64,000 nucleotides of DNA from Streptomyces griseocarneus (GTDB lineage Bacteria; Actinomycetota; Actinomycetes; Streptomycetales; Streptomycetaceae): NCBI GenBank assembly GCA_003674045.1, contig PENC01000013.1, positions 62,001-126,000 of the forward strand. Reading direction: 5' to 3'. The translations under genes were made by a program, and so were the position numbers. The notes under the pieces were generated by a model. The model ran no database searches. It was not told the origin of the DNA and saw only the letters and a list, made by a program, of their open reading frames with translations. Positions 39,956 to 48,439 of this stretch are shown here, piece after piece (position 1 is the first letter of the stretch; every line of letters begins with the position of its first letter).

Positions 39956-41399
39956 ACTGTCCGATCCATCCGACCCGTACGACCTGGCCGTCGTGGGCGC
40001 GGGTCCCGCCGGGCTCGCCGGTGCCGTCGCGGCGGCCGAACGCGGGCTGCGCGTGGTGCTGCTGGAGGCGGCCGCGCACACCGGCGGCCAGTACTACCGG
40101 CACCCCGCACCGGCCGCCCGGGCGGCCCGGCCCGAGGCCCTCCACCACGGCTGGCCCGTCTACGCGGACCTGAGCCGACGGCTGGCGGGGAGCGGCGTCC
40201 GGCACTGTCCCGGGCACCACGTGTGGAGCGTCACGAAGGACGCACCGGACGGCCCCTGGTCGGCGCACTGCCTCACCGGCGACGACGGCTGCGACGAGCG
40301 GCCGGTGCGGGTGCGGGCACGCGCGCTGCTGCTGGCGACCGGCGCGTACGAGCGTCAGCTCCCCTTCCCGGGCTGGACCCTGCCCGGTGTCGTCGGCGCC
40401 GGGGGAGCTCAGGCCATGCTCAAGTCCGGCCTGGTGCTGCCCGGTCGCCGGATCGTGGTGGCCGGAAGCGGCCCCCTGCTGCTCGCGGTCGCCTCCTCCC
40501 TGGCCACGGCCGGTGCCCACGTGCCCGCCGTCATCGAGGCGGCCGGGTACCTGGGGTACGCCCGGCATCCCCGGGCCCTCGTCACCAACCCGTGGAAGGC
40601 CGCCGAGGCGCTGGTCCACGGTACGGCCCTGCTGCGGCACCGGGTACGGATGGTGACACGCAGCGCGGTCACCGAGGTGCACGGCACCGGCCGGGTGGAG
40701 GCCGTCACCGTGGCCCGGCTCGACCGCGACTGGCGGCCCGTACAGGGGTCGGGCCGCCGGATCGCCTGCGACGTGCTGGCCGTCGGACACGGCCTGGTCC
40801 CGCAGATCGAGCTCGCCACGGCACTCGGCTGCGCGACCCGCCGGACGGCGGACGGAACCGCCGCGCTCGTCCTGGACGGCCTCCAGGAGACCTCGGTACG
40901 CGGCCTGTGGGCGGCGGGGGAGACCGGGGGAGCGGGTGGAGTACAGCTGGCGCTCGCCGAAGGCGAGCTGGCGGGCATCTCCGTCGCCGTCCGCGTGCGG
41001 GGCAAGCGTGGCGAAGGCCGCCGGATCCGGGAACTGCGGCGCCGCCGGGACCGGCTGCGGGCCTTCGCCGACGCGATGTCCGCCGTCCACGCGCCCGGCC
41101 CGGGCTGGCAGCGGTGGCTGACCGACGACACCGACGTCTGCCGCTGCGAGGAGGTCACCGCCGCGCGCATCCGGGAGGCGGCCGACGAGCTGGGGGCACG
41201 GGACGTACGGACCGTCAAGCTCCTCACCCGGGCCGGCATGGGGTGGTGCCAGGGGCGGATGTGCGGGACGGCCGTCGCCTGTCTCGCGGCACGCGGTGGT
41301 ACCCCCGAACCCCCGGCGGAGCGAAGGCCGTTCGCCGTTCCGGTCCCGCTCTCGGCGCTCACCGCGCTCGGCGAACCGGACGATGACGTGCCGCGGTGA
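39936..41399 (+). CDS. NAD/FAD-type large subunit of D-hydroxyproline dehydrogenase
   Basis: 487 residues, ATG 39936. Two dinucleotide sites are visible: DLAVVGAGPAGLAGAVAAAE near residue 14 and GRRIVVAGSGPLLLAVASSL around 170. The C-terminal 95 residues carry a BFD-like [2Fe-2S] motif (DVCRCEEVTAARI ... GMGWCQGRMCG). This is the alpha-type subunit of the heteromeric dehydrogenase with the two preceding genes. LLATGAYERQLPFPGWTLPG is typical of the family. Confidence 0.8.
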   Translation: MTTSPSELSDPSDPYDLAVVGAGPAGLAGAVAAAERGLRVVLLEAAAHTGGQYYRHPAPAARAARPEALHHGWPVYADLSRRLAGSGVRHCPGHHVWSVTKDAPDGPWSAHCLTGDDGCDERPVRVRARALLLATGAYERQLPFPGWTLPGVVGAGGAQAMLKSGLVLPGRRIVVAGSGPLLLAVASSLATAGAHVPAVIEAAGYLGYARHPRALVTNPWKAAEALVHGTALLRHRVRMVTRSAVTEVHGTGRVEAVTVARLDRDWRPVQGSGRRIACDVLAVGHGLVPQIELATALGCATRRTADGTAALVLDGLQETSVRGLWAAGETGGAGGVQLALAEGELAGISVAVRVRGKRGEGRRIRELRRRRDRLRAFADAMSAVHAPGPGWQRWLTDDTDVCRCEEVTAARIREAADELGARDVRTVKLLTRAGMGWCQGRMCGTAVACLAARGGTPEPPAERRPFAVPVPLSALTALGEPDDDVPR

Positions 41400-41480
41400 C
41401 GTGCCGTAACGCGATCGGCCCGTCGGCGGCCTCCCCGCCGATCAGTGACATGTCCCCACCTTGGAGAGAGGTCCGTCGAG

Positions 41481-42389
41481 ATGACCGTCACCGACTGGAA
41501 CACCGACCGCCCCTGGCGCGGCATCATGGTCGCCACCGCCCTGCCCCTGCGCGACGACCTGTCCGTCGACTACGACGCCTACGCCGAGCACGTCCGATGG
41601 CTGACCGGTAACGGCTGCGACGGCGTCGTCCCCAACGGCTCGCTCGGCGAGTACCAGACCCTCACCGACGAGGAGCGCGCCCGGCTCGTCGAGGTCGCCG
41701 TCGAGGCGGCGGGCGACGGAGCACGCGTCATGCCCGGCGTCTCCGCCTACGGCAGCGCCGAGTCCCGCCGCTGGGCGGAACAAGCCGCCGAGGCGGGCTG
41801 CGGCTCGGTCCTGCTGCTGCCCCCGAACACCTACCGGGCCGACGAACGGGCCGTACGCGCCCACTACGCCGAGGTCGCCGGGGCGGGGATACCGGTCGTC
41901 GCGTACAACAACCCCACCGACACCAAGGTCGACCTCACCCCCGCCCTGCTCACCCGGCTGCACCAGGACGGCAGCATCGTCGCCGTGAAGGAGTTCAGCG
42001 GCGACGTCCGCCGGGCGTACGAGATATCCGAACTCTCCCCGCAGCTCGATCTGCTGATCGGCGCGGACGACGTCCTGCTGGAACTCGCCGTGGCAGGCGC
42101 CGTCGGCTGGATAGCCGGCTACCCCAACGCCTTCCCCGCCACCTGCGCGGAGCTCTACCGCGCGGCCACCATGGGCGACCTCACCACGGCCCTCCCGCTC
42201 TACAGGTCCCTGCACCCGCTGCTGCGCTGGGACACGAAGACCGAGTTCGTCCAGGCCATCAAGCTGTCCATGGACATCGCCGGACGGCACGGCGGCCCCG
42301 CCCGCCCGCCGCGCCTCCCGCTCACCGGCGAGACCGCGGCGGGCGTACGGGCCGCCACGGAGAAGGCCGTCGCCGACGGCCACCACTGA
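41481..42389 (+). CDS. DapA/NAL-family lyase, probable pyrroline-4-hydroxy-2-carboxylate deaminase
   Basis: 302 residues from ATG 41481 (GAGAGAGG upstream). TIM-barrel aldolase family: GCDGVVPNGSLGEYQTLTDE (substrate loop), catalytic Tyr in IPVVAYNNPTDTKVDL, Schiff-base Lys in SIVAVKEFSGDVRRAYE. Family membership is clear. The substrate is assigned from the operon, where the step after dehydrogenation is deamination/dehydration to 2-oxoglutarate semialdehyde. Confidence 0.8.
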   Translation: MTVTDWNTDRPWRGIMVATALPLRDDLSVDYDAYAEHVRWLTGNGCDGVVPNGSLGEYQTLTDEERARLVEVAVEAAGDGARVMPGVSAYGSAESRRWAEQAAEAGCGSVLLLPPNTYRADERAVRAHYAEVAGAGIPVVAYNNPTDTKVDLTPALLTRLHQDGSIVAVKEFSGDVRRAYEISELSPQLDLLIGADDVLLELAVAGAVGWIAGYPNAFPATCAELYRAATMGDLTTALPLYRSLHPLLRWDTKTEFVQAIKLSMDIAGRHGGPARPPRLPLTGETAAGVRAATEKAVADGHH

Positions 42390-42440
42390 CCGATCGTCAA
42401 CGGTCCGTCTCCCACCGGGACTCCCACCGAAAGGAAGCCC

Positions 42441-43445
42441 ATGCGTACGCGCCATGTCTTCCACGCAGTCGACTCACACACCGAGGGCATGCCCACGCGC
42501 GTCATCACCGGGGGAGTCGGGGTGATCCCCGGCGCCACCATGGCCGAACGGCGGCTGCACTTCGCCGAGCACCTGGACCACCTCCGCACACTCCTGATGT
42601 ACGAGCCGCGCGGCCACGCCGCCATGAGCGGCGCGATCCTCCAGCCGCCCACCCGGCCCGACGCCGACGTCGGCGTCCTCTACATCGAGGTCTCCGGGCT
42701 GCTCCCGATGTGCGGACACGGCACCATCGGGGTCGCCACCGTCCTCGTCGAGACGGGCATGGTCGCGGTGACCGAACCCGTCACGACGGTGCGGCTCGAC
42801 ACCCCGGCCGGACTGGTGGCCGCCGACGTCCACGTACGCGACGGCGCGGCGAAGTCCGTCACGCTCACCAACGTGCCCGCGTTCAGCGCGGGACTCGACC
42901 ACAAGGCCGAGGTGCCCGGCCACGGGGCGGTGACGTACGACCTCGCCTTCGGCGGCAACTTCTACGCCTTCGTCGAACTCGACGCGCTGGGGCTGCCGTT
43001 CGACCGCTCCCGCAAGAACGACCTGCTCGCGGCCGGACTCGCCGTCATGGACGCGATCAACGCCTCGCCCCACCGGCCCGTGCACCCCGAGCAGCCGACG
43101 ATCGCCGGGGTGAAGCACGTCTACCTGGCCGCCCCGGGCTCGGACGCGCGCCGCTCGCGGCACGCGATGGCCATCCACCCCGGCTGGTTCGACCGCTCCC
43201 CGTGCGGCACGGGCACCTCGGCCCGCATGGCGCAGCTGCACGCGCGCGGCCTGCTGCCGCTGGGCCGCGACTTCGTCAACGAGTCCTTCATCGGCACGGA
43301 GTTCACCGGCCGCCTGACCGGGGAGACGACGGTCGGCGGGCTGCCCGCGGTGGTCCCCACCGTGACCGGACGCGCCTGGATCACCGGGACCGCCCAGTAC
43401 TTCCTCGACCCGGACGACCCCTTCCCCGGAGGCTTTCTCCTGTGA
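42441..43445 (+). CDS. 4-hydroxyproline 2-epimerase (proline racemase family)
   Basis: 334 residues, AAAGGAAG upstream. Both catalytic cysteines are visible: LLPMCGHGTIGVATVLVETG (about residue 88) and FDRSPCGTGTSARMAQLHAR (about 255). The family includes proline racemase and hydroxyproline epimerase. The catabolic context supports the epimerase, converting trans-4-hydroxy-L-proline to the cis-D form for the dehydrogenase. The stop overlaps the next start (GTGA). Confidence 0.85.
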   Translation: MRTRHVFHAVDSHTEGMPTRVITGGVGVIPGATMAERRLHFAEHLDHLRTLLMYEPRGHAAMSGAILQPPTRPDADVGVLYIEVSGLLPMCGHGTIGVATVLVETGMVAVTEPVTTVRLDTPAGLVAADVHVRDGAAKSVTLTNVPAFSAGLDHKAEVPGHGAVTYDLAFGGNFYAFVELDALGLPFDRSRKNDLLAAGLAVMDAINASPHRPVHPEQPTIAGVKHVYLAAPGSDARRSRHAMAIHPGWFDRSPCGTGTSARMAQLHARGLLPLGRDFVNESFIGTEFTGRLTGETTVGGLPAVVPTVTGRAWITGTAQYFLDPDDPFPGGFLL

Positions 43446-44806
43446 CCGCCACCCTCACCTCACGCAACCCCGCCGACCCGGCCGACGTGATCCTCCGAGT
43501 CCCGGCTCCTGGAGCCCTCGCGGTGGCGGCCGCCGTCGGGCGGGCCCGGGCCGCTCGGCCCGGCTGGTCGGCGGGCGGCGCGGCCGCCCGCTCGGCCGCG
43601 CTCACCGCGGTCGCCACGGGAATCGAGGCCGCCGCGGACGAACTGACCGCCCTGGCCGTACGCGAGGTGGGCAAGCCGCTCACCGAGGCCCGCGCGGAGG
43701 TCGCACGCACCGCCGCCATCTGGCGCTACTACGCCCAGGCCCCCTACGAGCCCGTCGGCGCCGTCCATGAAACCGCCGCGGGCCCCGGACTGCTGCTCAC
43801 CCGGCGCAGGCCGCACGGCGTCGCCGGACTGATCACCCCGTGGAACTTCCCCTTCGCCATCCCGAGCTGGAAGGCCGCCCCCGCGCTCGCCGCGGGCAAT
43901 ACGGCCGTCCTCAAGCCCGCCCCCGAGGCCACCGGCTGCGCCCTGCGCCTCGCCGAGATCGCACAACAGGCCCTTCCCCAGGACGTGTTCACCGTCGTGA
44001 CCGGCGGCGCCACCGAGGGCGACGCCCTGGTCGCGGCCGCCGATGTCGTCTCCTTCACCGGCTCGACGGCCGTCGGCCGGTCCGTGGCGGCGCGCGCGAC
44101 GGCCCGGGGCGTTCCCGTGCAGGCCGAGATGGGCGGGCTCAACGCCGCGATCGTCCTGCCGGACGCCGACTTCGCCAGGGCCGTCGGCCACATCGCCGCC
44201 GCGATCGCCGGATACGCGGGCCAGAAGTGCACCGCCACCAGCCGCGTCATCGCGGTCGGCGCGGCCCTCGCCCCGCTGCGCGAAGCGCTGGCGGAGGCAC
44301 TGCGCGCCGTCCCGGTCGGCGACCCGGCCGACGCGGCCACCGTGTGCGGGCCGCTCATCGGCGAACAGGCCCGCGACCGGGCCGCGGAAGCCTCCCGGGG
44401 GCTGTGCGTCCTGGCCACCGGCCCCGCACCCGACGGGCCGGGCTGGTACGCGGCCCCGGCCCTGGTGGAGAAAGTGCCCGGGAACCACCGGCTGCTGCGC
44501 GAAGAGGTCTTCGGCCCCGTCGCCGCCCTGTTGCCCGCCGACGACCTGCACCACGCGGTGCGGATCGCCAACTCCGTTCCGTACGGCCTGGTCACGTCGG
44601 TCCACACCGGGAACCTGGACACGGCGCTGCACGGACTCGACCACCTGGACAGCGGCATGATCCGCGTCAACGCCCCGACCACCGGCGTCGATTTCCACCT
44701 GCCTTTCGGCGGCACCAAGTCCTCCGGCCACGGTCCCCGCGAACAGGGCCGTGCGGCGCTGGAGTTCTACACGTCGAGCCGTACCTACACACTGTCACCC
44801 ACGTGA
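43442..44806 (+). CDS. aldehyde dehydrogenase, probable 2-oxoglutarate semialdehyde dehydrogenase
   Basis: 454 residues from GTG 43442. NAD(P)-binding GLITPWNFPFAIPSWKAAPA, SFTGSTAVGRSVA, catalytic Glu in QAEMGGLNAAIV and Cys in YAGQKCTATSRVI; the family end LPFGGTKSSGHGPREQGR is present. It makes 2-oxoglutarate, linking hydroxyproline breakdown to the TCA cycle. Slightly shorter than typical ALDHs (about 480) but with all active-site elements. Confidence 0.85.
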   Translation: MTATLTSRNPADPADVILRVPAPGALAVAAAVGRARAARPGWSAGGAAARSAALTAVATGIEAAADELTALAVREVGKPLTEARAEVARTAAIWRYYAQAPYEPVGAVHETAAGPGLLLTRRRPHGVAGLITPWNFPFAIPSWKAAPALAAGNTAVLKPAPEATGCALRLAEIAQQALPQDVFTVVTGGATEGDALVAAADVVSFTGSTAVGRSVAARATARGVPVQAEMGGLNAAIVLPDADFARAVGHIAAAIAGYAGQKCTATSRVIAVGAALAPLREALAEALRAVPVGDPADAATVCGPLIGEQARDRAAEASRGLCVLATGPAPDGPGWYAAPALVEKVPGNHRLLREEVFGPVAALLPADDLHHAVRIANSVPYGLVTSVHTGNLDTALHGLDHLDSGMIRVNAPTTGVDFHLPFGGTKSSGHGPREQGRAALEFYTSSRTYTLSPT

Positions 44807-44817
44807 AAACGTGACAT

Positions 44818-44823
44818 TGTACA
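44818..44823 (+). promoter_or_regulatory. TGTACA box upstream of the GntR gene
   Basis: TTGTACAG in the 54-nt gap before the regulator start, next to an ACGTG-AAA-ACGTG direct repeat (about 44801-44813). It fits autoregulation and matches the boxes at 39607-39624. Confidence 0.4.
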
Positions 44824-44860
44824 GTGGTGATCCACTCCGGCCCGAAGGGATCACGCCGCC

Positions 44861-45544
44861 ATGGGGCACCTGCAACCGCGCGACCTCAACGCCACCCGGG
44901 AGCGGCTCCGCGACCAGGTCGCCCACGCCCTGCGGGCCGCCCTGATCTCCGGCGAACTGCGCCCCGGCCGGATCTACTCGGCACCGGCCCTGGCCGAGGA
45001 CTTCGGGATCTCCGCCACCCCCGTGCGCGAGGCCATGCTGGACCTGGCCCGGGAGGGCCTGGTCGAGCCGGTCCGCAACAAGGGCTTCCGGATCACGGAG
45101 GTCGACGAACGCGACCTCGACCAGTGCACCGAGATCCGTGCCCTGATCGAGATCCCCACGGTCGGCCGGGTCACCCGCACCGCCGGCCGCGAGCAGCTGG
45201 AGGCGCTGCGCCCGGACGCCGAGGAGATCGTGCGGGCCGCCCGCGACCACGACCTCACCGGCTACCTGGAGGCCGACCGCCGGTTCCATCTCTCCCTGCT
45301 GGCGCTCTCCGGCAACGACCGGCTCGTCGAGACCGTGAGCGACCTGCGCAAGCGCTCCCGCCTGTACGGGCTCACGGCCCTGGACGAGCGCGACGCGCTG
45401 CTCCCGTCGGCCGAGGAGCACCTGGAGCTCCTCGGCCTGATGCTGGCGGGCGACGCGGAGGGGGCGGAGAAGTGCATGTCCCGCCATCTGGGCAAGGTCC
45501 GCTCCCTGTGGGCCGAGGGCGGGGGCTCTGCCGGCGCCCTGTAG
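44861..45544 (+). CDS. GntR/FadR-type regulator of the hydroxyproline operon
   Basis: 227 residues. N-terminal winged helix (LRDQVAHALRAALISGELRP, FGISATPVREAMLDLAREGL, VRNKGFRITEV) and a C-terminal FCD ligand domain with metal-type residues (LEADRRFHLSLLALSGNDRL, SAEEHLELLGLMLAGDAEGA). Placed at the end of the catabolic genes. Expected to repress them until hydroxyproline or a breakdown product binds. Confidence 0.85.
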   Translation: MGHLQPRDLNATRERLRDQVAHALRAALISGELRPGRIYSAPALAEDFGISATPVREAMLDLAREGLVEPVRNKGFRITEVDERDLDQCTEIRALIEIPTVGRVTRTAGREQLEALRPDAEEIVRAARDHDLTGYLEADRRFHLSLLALSGNDRLVETVSDLRKRSRLYGLTALDERDALLPSAEEHLELLGLMLAGDAEGAEKCMSRHLGKVRSLWAEGGGSAGAL

Positions 45545-45839
45545 GGCTCCGGGGGCTCCGGAGGCGCCCGGTCCGGGCGGTCTGTTCGGGGTGCGAGTGA
45601 GTCGGCGTCAACCCGCTGTTCTCGTACGGGTGATGTGATGCATGAGTCGGGCATGACCTGGAAATCGTGCCCTTGTCCCGACCGCCGCCGATTCGATCCT
45701 CCGCCTCCTTCCCTCCCCTCCTCCCTTCTTCTTCCCGCCATCTCTCCTTCATTTCCCGGCCTTCGGCTCCTCCTTCGTCTCCTTTCCCGCCTCCTCCCCG
45801 AACCTTCCGCTCCCGCCGTTTTCCCAGGAGGTCGCCTGT
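45545..45839. other. intergenic region with a polypyrimidine tract
   Basis: After the GntR gene the sequence becomes strikingly C/T-rich on the plus strand from about 45697 to 45815 (runs such as CCTCCTTCCCTCCCCTCCTC). It leads into the AGGAGG of the small ORF at 45840. An unstructured leader or an H-DNA-prone tract is possible. No other gene is supported. Confidence 0.5.
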
Positions 45840-45965
45840 ATGCGTACGAGCGCCGCGGCTGCTCCTTCGTCCCCCTTCAGGGGGGCGTCCCGACACGACT
45901 GGGTGATCGGGGGACCGGTGACGTGTCCTGTGTGCATATGCGGCGTTGGTCCCGCGGAGGGATGA
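45840..45965 (+). CDS. 41-residue cysteine-containing small ORF
   Basis: ATG 45840 follows a perfect AGGAGG by 8 nt. The peptide starts MRTSAAAAPSSPFRGASRHD and ends WVIGGPVTCPVCICGVGPAEG, with a CPVCIC cluster. It could be a regulatory leader peptide of the cysteine-rich kind known upstream of some Streptomyces genes, or a third small peptide of the locus that follows. A 125-nt gap separates it from the peptide gene at 46091. No homology is claimed. Confidence 0.45.
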   Translation: MRTSAAAAPSSPFRGASRHDWVIGGPVTCPVCICGVGPAEG

Positions 45966-46090
45966 CGAGGCCAACGGCTTGTGTGCGCGCCTGAGTTGTG
46001 GCGTTCTGACACGCGGGCGCGGGAATTCACGAGCTGGAGTCCGGGGAGGGCTCGGCCGCGACGGTGTCATCCCAGAGGGAGGGATGAATC

Positions 46091-46357
46091 TTGGGATGCG
46101 CCGTGACCTTCGAAGAGCTGGATCGGCTCTTCGGTGAAGAGCTTCCCCCGCGGACCGTACTGTCCAGCGTCGCCTCGGCGGGCTCCGACGAGCTCTACCC
46201 ACTGCTGGTGAGAACGGAACACGGGACGACGGTGGCCTACGCCTGCCAGTACAAGGAGGAACCGGGCGGCTACGGTCTCCTGGCCTCCCTGGGCCTGGCC
46301 CCCAGCACCCCCGGGCACACCATCACGTGTGTTCCCGCGGCGATTTCACAGCAGTGA
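46091..46357 (+). CDS. small two-cysteine peptide, paralogue A
   Basis: 88 residues from TTG 46091, with GAGGGAGGG 7 nt upstream. This start gives an N-terminus (MGCAVTFEEL) of the same length as paralogue B (MENIISFDEL); GTG 46103 is an alternative. Conserved between the two: F-(E/D)-E-L, G-E-x-L-P-x-R-T-V near residues 15-23, then a C-terminal part with Cys, GLLASLGL, and TCVPAAIS. The layout (conserved leader-like N-terminus, C-terminal region with two cysteines about 27 residues apart) suggests a precursor peptide. No signal peptide. Function unknown. Confidence 0.6.
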   Translation: MGCAVTFEELDRLFGEELPPRTVLSSVASAGSDELYPLLVRTEHGTTVAYACQYKEEPGGYGLLASLGLAPSTPGHTITCVPAAISQQ

Positions 46358-46404
46358 ACCGTACTTCTTGAATGCAGCCGCTTGAATGCGGCAGCCCAAG
46401 AACT

Positions 46405-46432
46405 CGTTCCCGGCGGAACACCGCCGGGAACG
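46405..46432 (+). terminator. 12-bp hairpin between the two peptide genes
   Basis: CGTTCCCGGCGG and its exact complement around AACA, 48 nt after the first peptide gene. With no clear T-run it may act as an attenuator or mRNA stabiliser. Downstream is an A-rich, unstructured leader (about 46468-46503) that should allow strong translation of the second peptide. Confidence 0.55.
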
Positions 46433-46503
46433 GCTCGCCCGGGTCGCCGACGCGCGGTCCGGGTGCGGAAAAACCAAAGAAAAATCGAGAAAAGGGGAAT
46501 GAT

Positions 46504-46833
46504 ATGGAAAACATCATCAGCTTCGACGAGCTCCACGAGGTCGCGGGCGAGGTGCTGCCCGAGCGCACCGTCATGGGTGTCCTGTCGACCCCGCTGAATT
46601 ACGTCGGCGACGGCGGTGACGGCACGGCCGGCAGCGCCAGCAGCAGCTCGGCCGCCAGCTCGGGCGGCGGCGTGTTCGCCCCGGCCCCCGACCACCACGG
46701 CGCCACCATGCTGTCGTCCTGTCAGTCCATCGACCGGCAGGGCACCCCGGGTCTGTTCGGCTCGCTCGGTCTGGGTTCCGAGAACCCGGCCAGCGGCGTG
46801 ACCTGCACGCCGGCGGCTGTCGCCAGCCACTGA
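46504..46833 (+). CDS. small two-cysteine peptide, paralogue B
   Basis: 109 residues, ATG with AAAAGGGGAA upstream. N-terminus ISFDELHEVAGEVLPERTVM parallels paralogue A, a Ser/Gly-rich spacer (GSASSSSAASSGGGVFAPAP) follows, then the C-terminal segment SSCQSIDRQGTPGLFGSLGL and SGVTCTPAAVASH. Both paralogues share C-x-x-x-x ... G-L-(F/L)-x-SLGL ... TC-x-PAA. The unusual A-rich leader and the strong terminator after the gene indicate an abundant transcript. Together with the M50 protease and thioredoxin-like gene that follow, a processed secreted or modified peptide is inferred. Confidence 0.65.
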   Translation: MENIISFDELHEVAGEVLPERTVMGVLSTPLNYVGDGGDGTAGSASSSSAASSGGGVFAPAPDHHGATMLSSCQSIDRQGTPGLFGSLGLGSENPASGVTCTPAAVASH

Positions 46834-46860
46834 CCGTGCGGCGGGTCACCGGACCCGCCC

Positions 46861-46897
46861 GGCGGGGAAGGGCCTCCTGTCCGGGCCCTTCCCCGCC
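46861..46897 (+). terminator. 14-bp terminator after the second peptide gene
   Basis: GGCGGGGAAGGGCC and GGCCCTTCCCCGCC are exact complements around a 9-nt loop, followed by TCTTCGTTTGT. It would set peptide mRNA well above that of the downstream protease gene. Confidence 0.8.
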
Positions 46898-46944
46898 TCT
46901 TCGTTTGTCCGGCTTGTTTGCCCGATGTCGTATGGAGAGCGCTT

Positions 46945-48309
46945 ATGTCCCTGTCGTCCGCCCGGCACATGGGCGAAACCGGGCCGACGCCGGGGGAGGG
47001 CACGGACCGGGCGGCCGGACCGGGCGAGCCCGCGCTGGTGACCGGTACCGAGCTGGTCGGAGAGTTCGAGGGCTCCGGCTACCGCGAACCGCCCCACCTG
47101 GTCTGCCGCCCCGACGGACAGCTGGTGCGGCTCCCCGCGCTCCTCTACCAGGTCGTCCGGGCGCTGGACGAGCGGCGCGGGGGCGATGTCGCGGAGCCCG
47201 GTGGTGCTTCCGTCCTGTCGGACGTGGCCGCCGAGCTCAGCCGTGAGACGGGGCGGGGGTTCACCGCCGAGCACGTCGCGTTCCTCATCGACCAGAAGCT
47301 CGCCCCGCTCGGCGTCACCACCCACAGTGACGGTTCGCCCCCGCCTCCCACGCCCAAGCGGGATCCTTTCCTCGCCTTCCGCTTCCGGCTGGCGGTGCTG
47401 CCGGAGCGCGTCACCTGGGTGCTCTCCGGGCTCTTCGCGTGGCTGTTCCGGCCACCGCTGGTGCTGCTCACCCTCACCGCGTTCGTGGCGGGGGAGGCAT
47501 GGTTGTGGACGACGCAGGAGACGGGTGCGGCGCTGCGGGCCGTGCTCTCCTCACCCGGCGACGTCCTCCTCGTGCTCCTTCTGGCCGTCGCCTCCTGTGT
47601 CTTCCACGAAATGGGCCACGGGGCGGCATGCCGGTACGGAGGGGTGCGGCCCGGCGCCATGGGATGCGGCATCTACCTCGTCTGGCCCGCCTTCTACACG
47701 GACATCACCAACTCCTACCGGCTGGGCCGCGCGGGCCGTATCCGGGCCGATCTCGGCGGCGTCTACTTCAACGCCCTTTTCCTTCTCGGCCTGCTCGCGC
47801 TGTACGTACCGACCGGCACGCCGTGGCTCCTGGTGGCGATCCTCTCGGTCAACCTCGAAATCGTCCAACAACTCCTGCCCACGCTGCGGTTCGACGGCTA
47901 CTACATCGTCGCTGACCTGATCGGTGTCCCCGACCTCTTCAAGTACATCGGCCCCATCCTCGGCCGTGTCCTGCTGCGGCGGCCACCGGACGACCTGCTG
48001 CGCGCCCTCAAGCGCCGGCCCCAGGTGATCGTCGCGGTCTGGGTGATGTTCCTGGTCCCTGTGCTCTGCCTCCAGTTGGGCGTGCTCCTGCTCAACCTCC
48101 CGCGGCTGCTGAGCACCGACTGGGAGCGGGCGAACGCCCTGATCGAGAACGCCGCCGCGTCCGGCAACCAGGTCCTCGCCTTCGCTTCTGCGGCCCTTCA
48201 GATCCTCCTGCTCGTCCTCCCCCTCGCGGGGCTGACGCTCGCGCTCGTACGCCCCCTGCGTTCCCTCGCCCGCTTCGCCCGCCGCCGCTGGGCGGACCGG
48301 GGCGCGTGA
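46945..48309 (+). CDS. M50-type membrane metalloprotease with PqqD-like N-terminal domain
   Basis: 454 residues from ATG 46945 (GGAGAG upstream). Residues about 40-130 resemble a PqqD/RRE-like winged domain (LVCRPDGQLVRLPALLYQVV, FTAEHVAFLIDQKLAPLGVT). A polytopic membrane part follows, containing the zinc site HEMGHGAACRYGG and the distal LRFDGYYIVADLIG (Asp ligand) of intramembrane site-2-type peptidases and peptide zinc metalloproteases, with helices before and after. PqqD-like domains bind leader peptides of RiPP precursors; M50 enzymes cut in or at the membrane. Adjacent to the twin peptides it is the likely processing/export protein. Confidence 0.7.
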   Translation: MSLSSARHMGETGPTPGEGTDRAAGPGEPALVTGTELVGEFEGSGYREPPHLVCRPDGQLVRLPALLYQVVRALDERRGGDVAEPGGASVLSDVAAELSRETGRGFTAEHVAFLIDQKLAPLGVTTHSDGSPPPPTPKRDPFLAFRFRLAVLPERVTWVLSGLFAWLFRPPLVLLTLTAFVAGEAWLWTTQETGAALRAVLSSPGDVLLVLLLAVASCVFHEMGHGAACRYGGVRPGAMGCGIYLVWPAFYTDITNSYRLGRAGRIRADLGGVYFNALFLLGLLALYVPTGTPWLLVAILSVNLEIVQQLLPTLRFDGYYIVADLIGVPDLFKYIGPILGRVLLRRPPDDLLRALKRRPQVIVAVWVMFLVPVLCLQLGVLLLNLPRLLSTDWERANALIENAAASGNQVLAFASAALQILLLVLPLAGLTLALVRPLRSLARFARRRWADRGA

Positions 48310-48439
48310 GCCATCCGGCGGCCCGTCCGGGGCCGTCGGCATGCGGGGGCGCGGGGTTTGTGGAACGGTGGTCCCCGAGAGCGACGGATCGCCAGGGGCG
48401 TCCTCGTGCTGCCCCCGAGGTTCCGAGGAGTCGAAGAAT

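Noticed and set aside
42474-43241. Minus-strand frame over the hydroxyproline epimerase
   Set aside because: Antisense shadow of a gene with both catalytic cysteines visible.
45372-46202. 276-codon minus-strand frame across the polypyrimidine tract
   Set aside because: Produced by the purine-rich complement of the tract; product is Arg/Gly/Glu repeats, no start signal.
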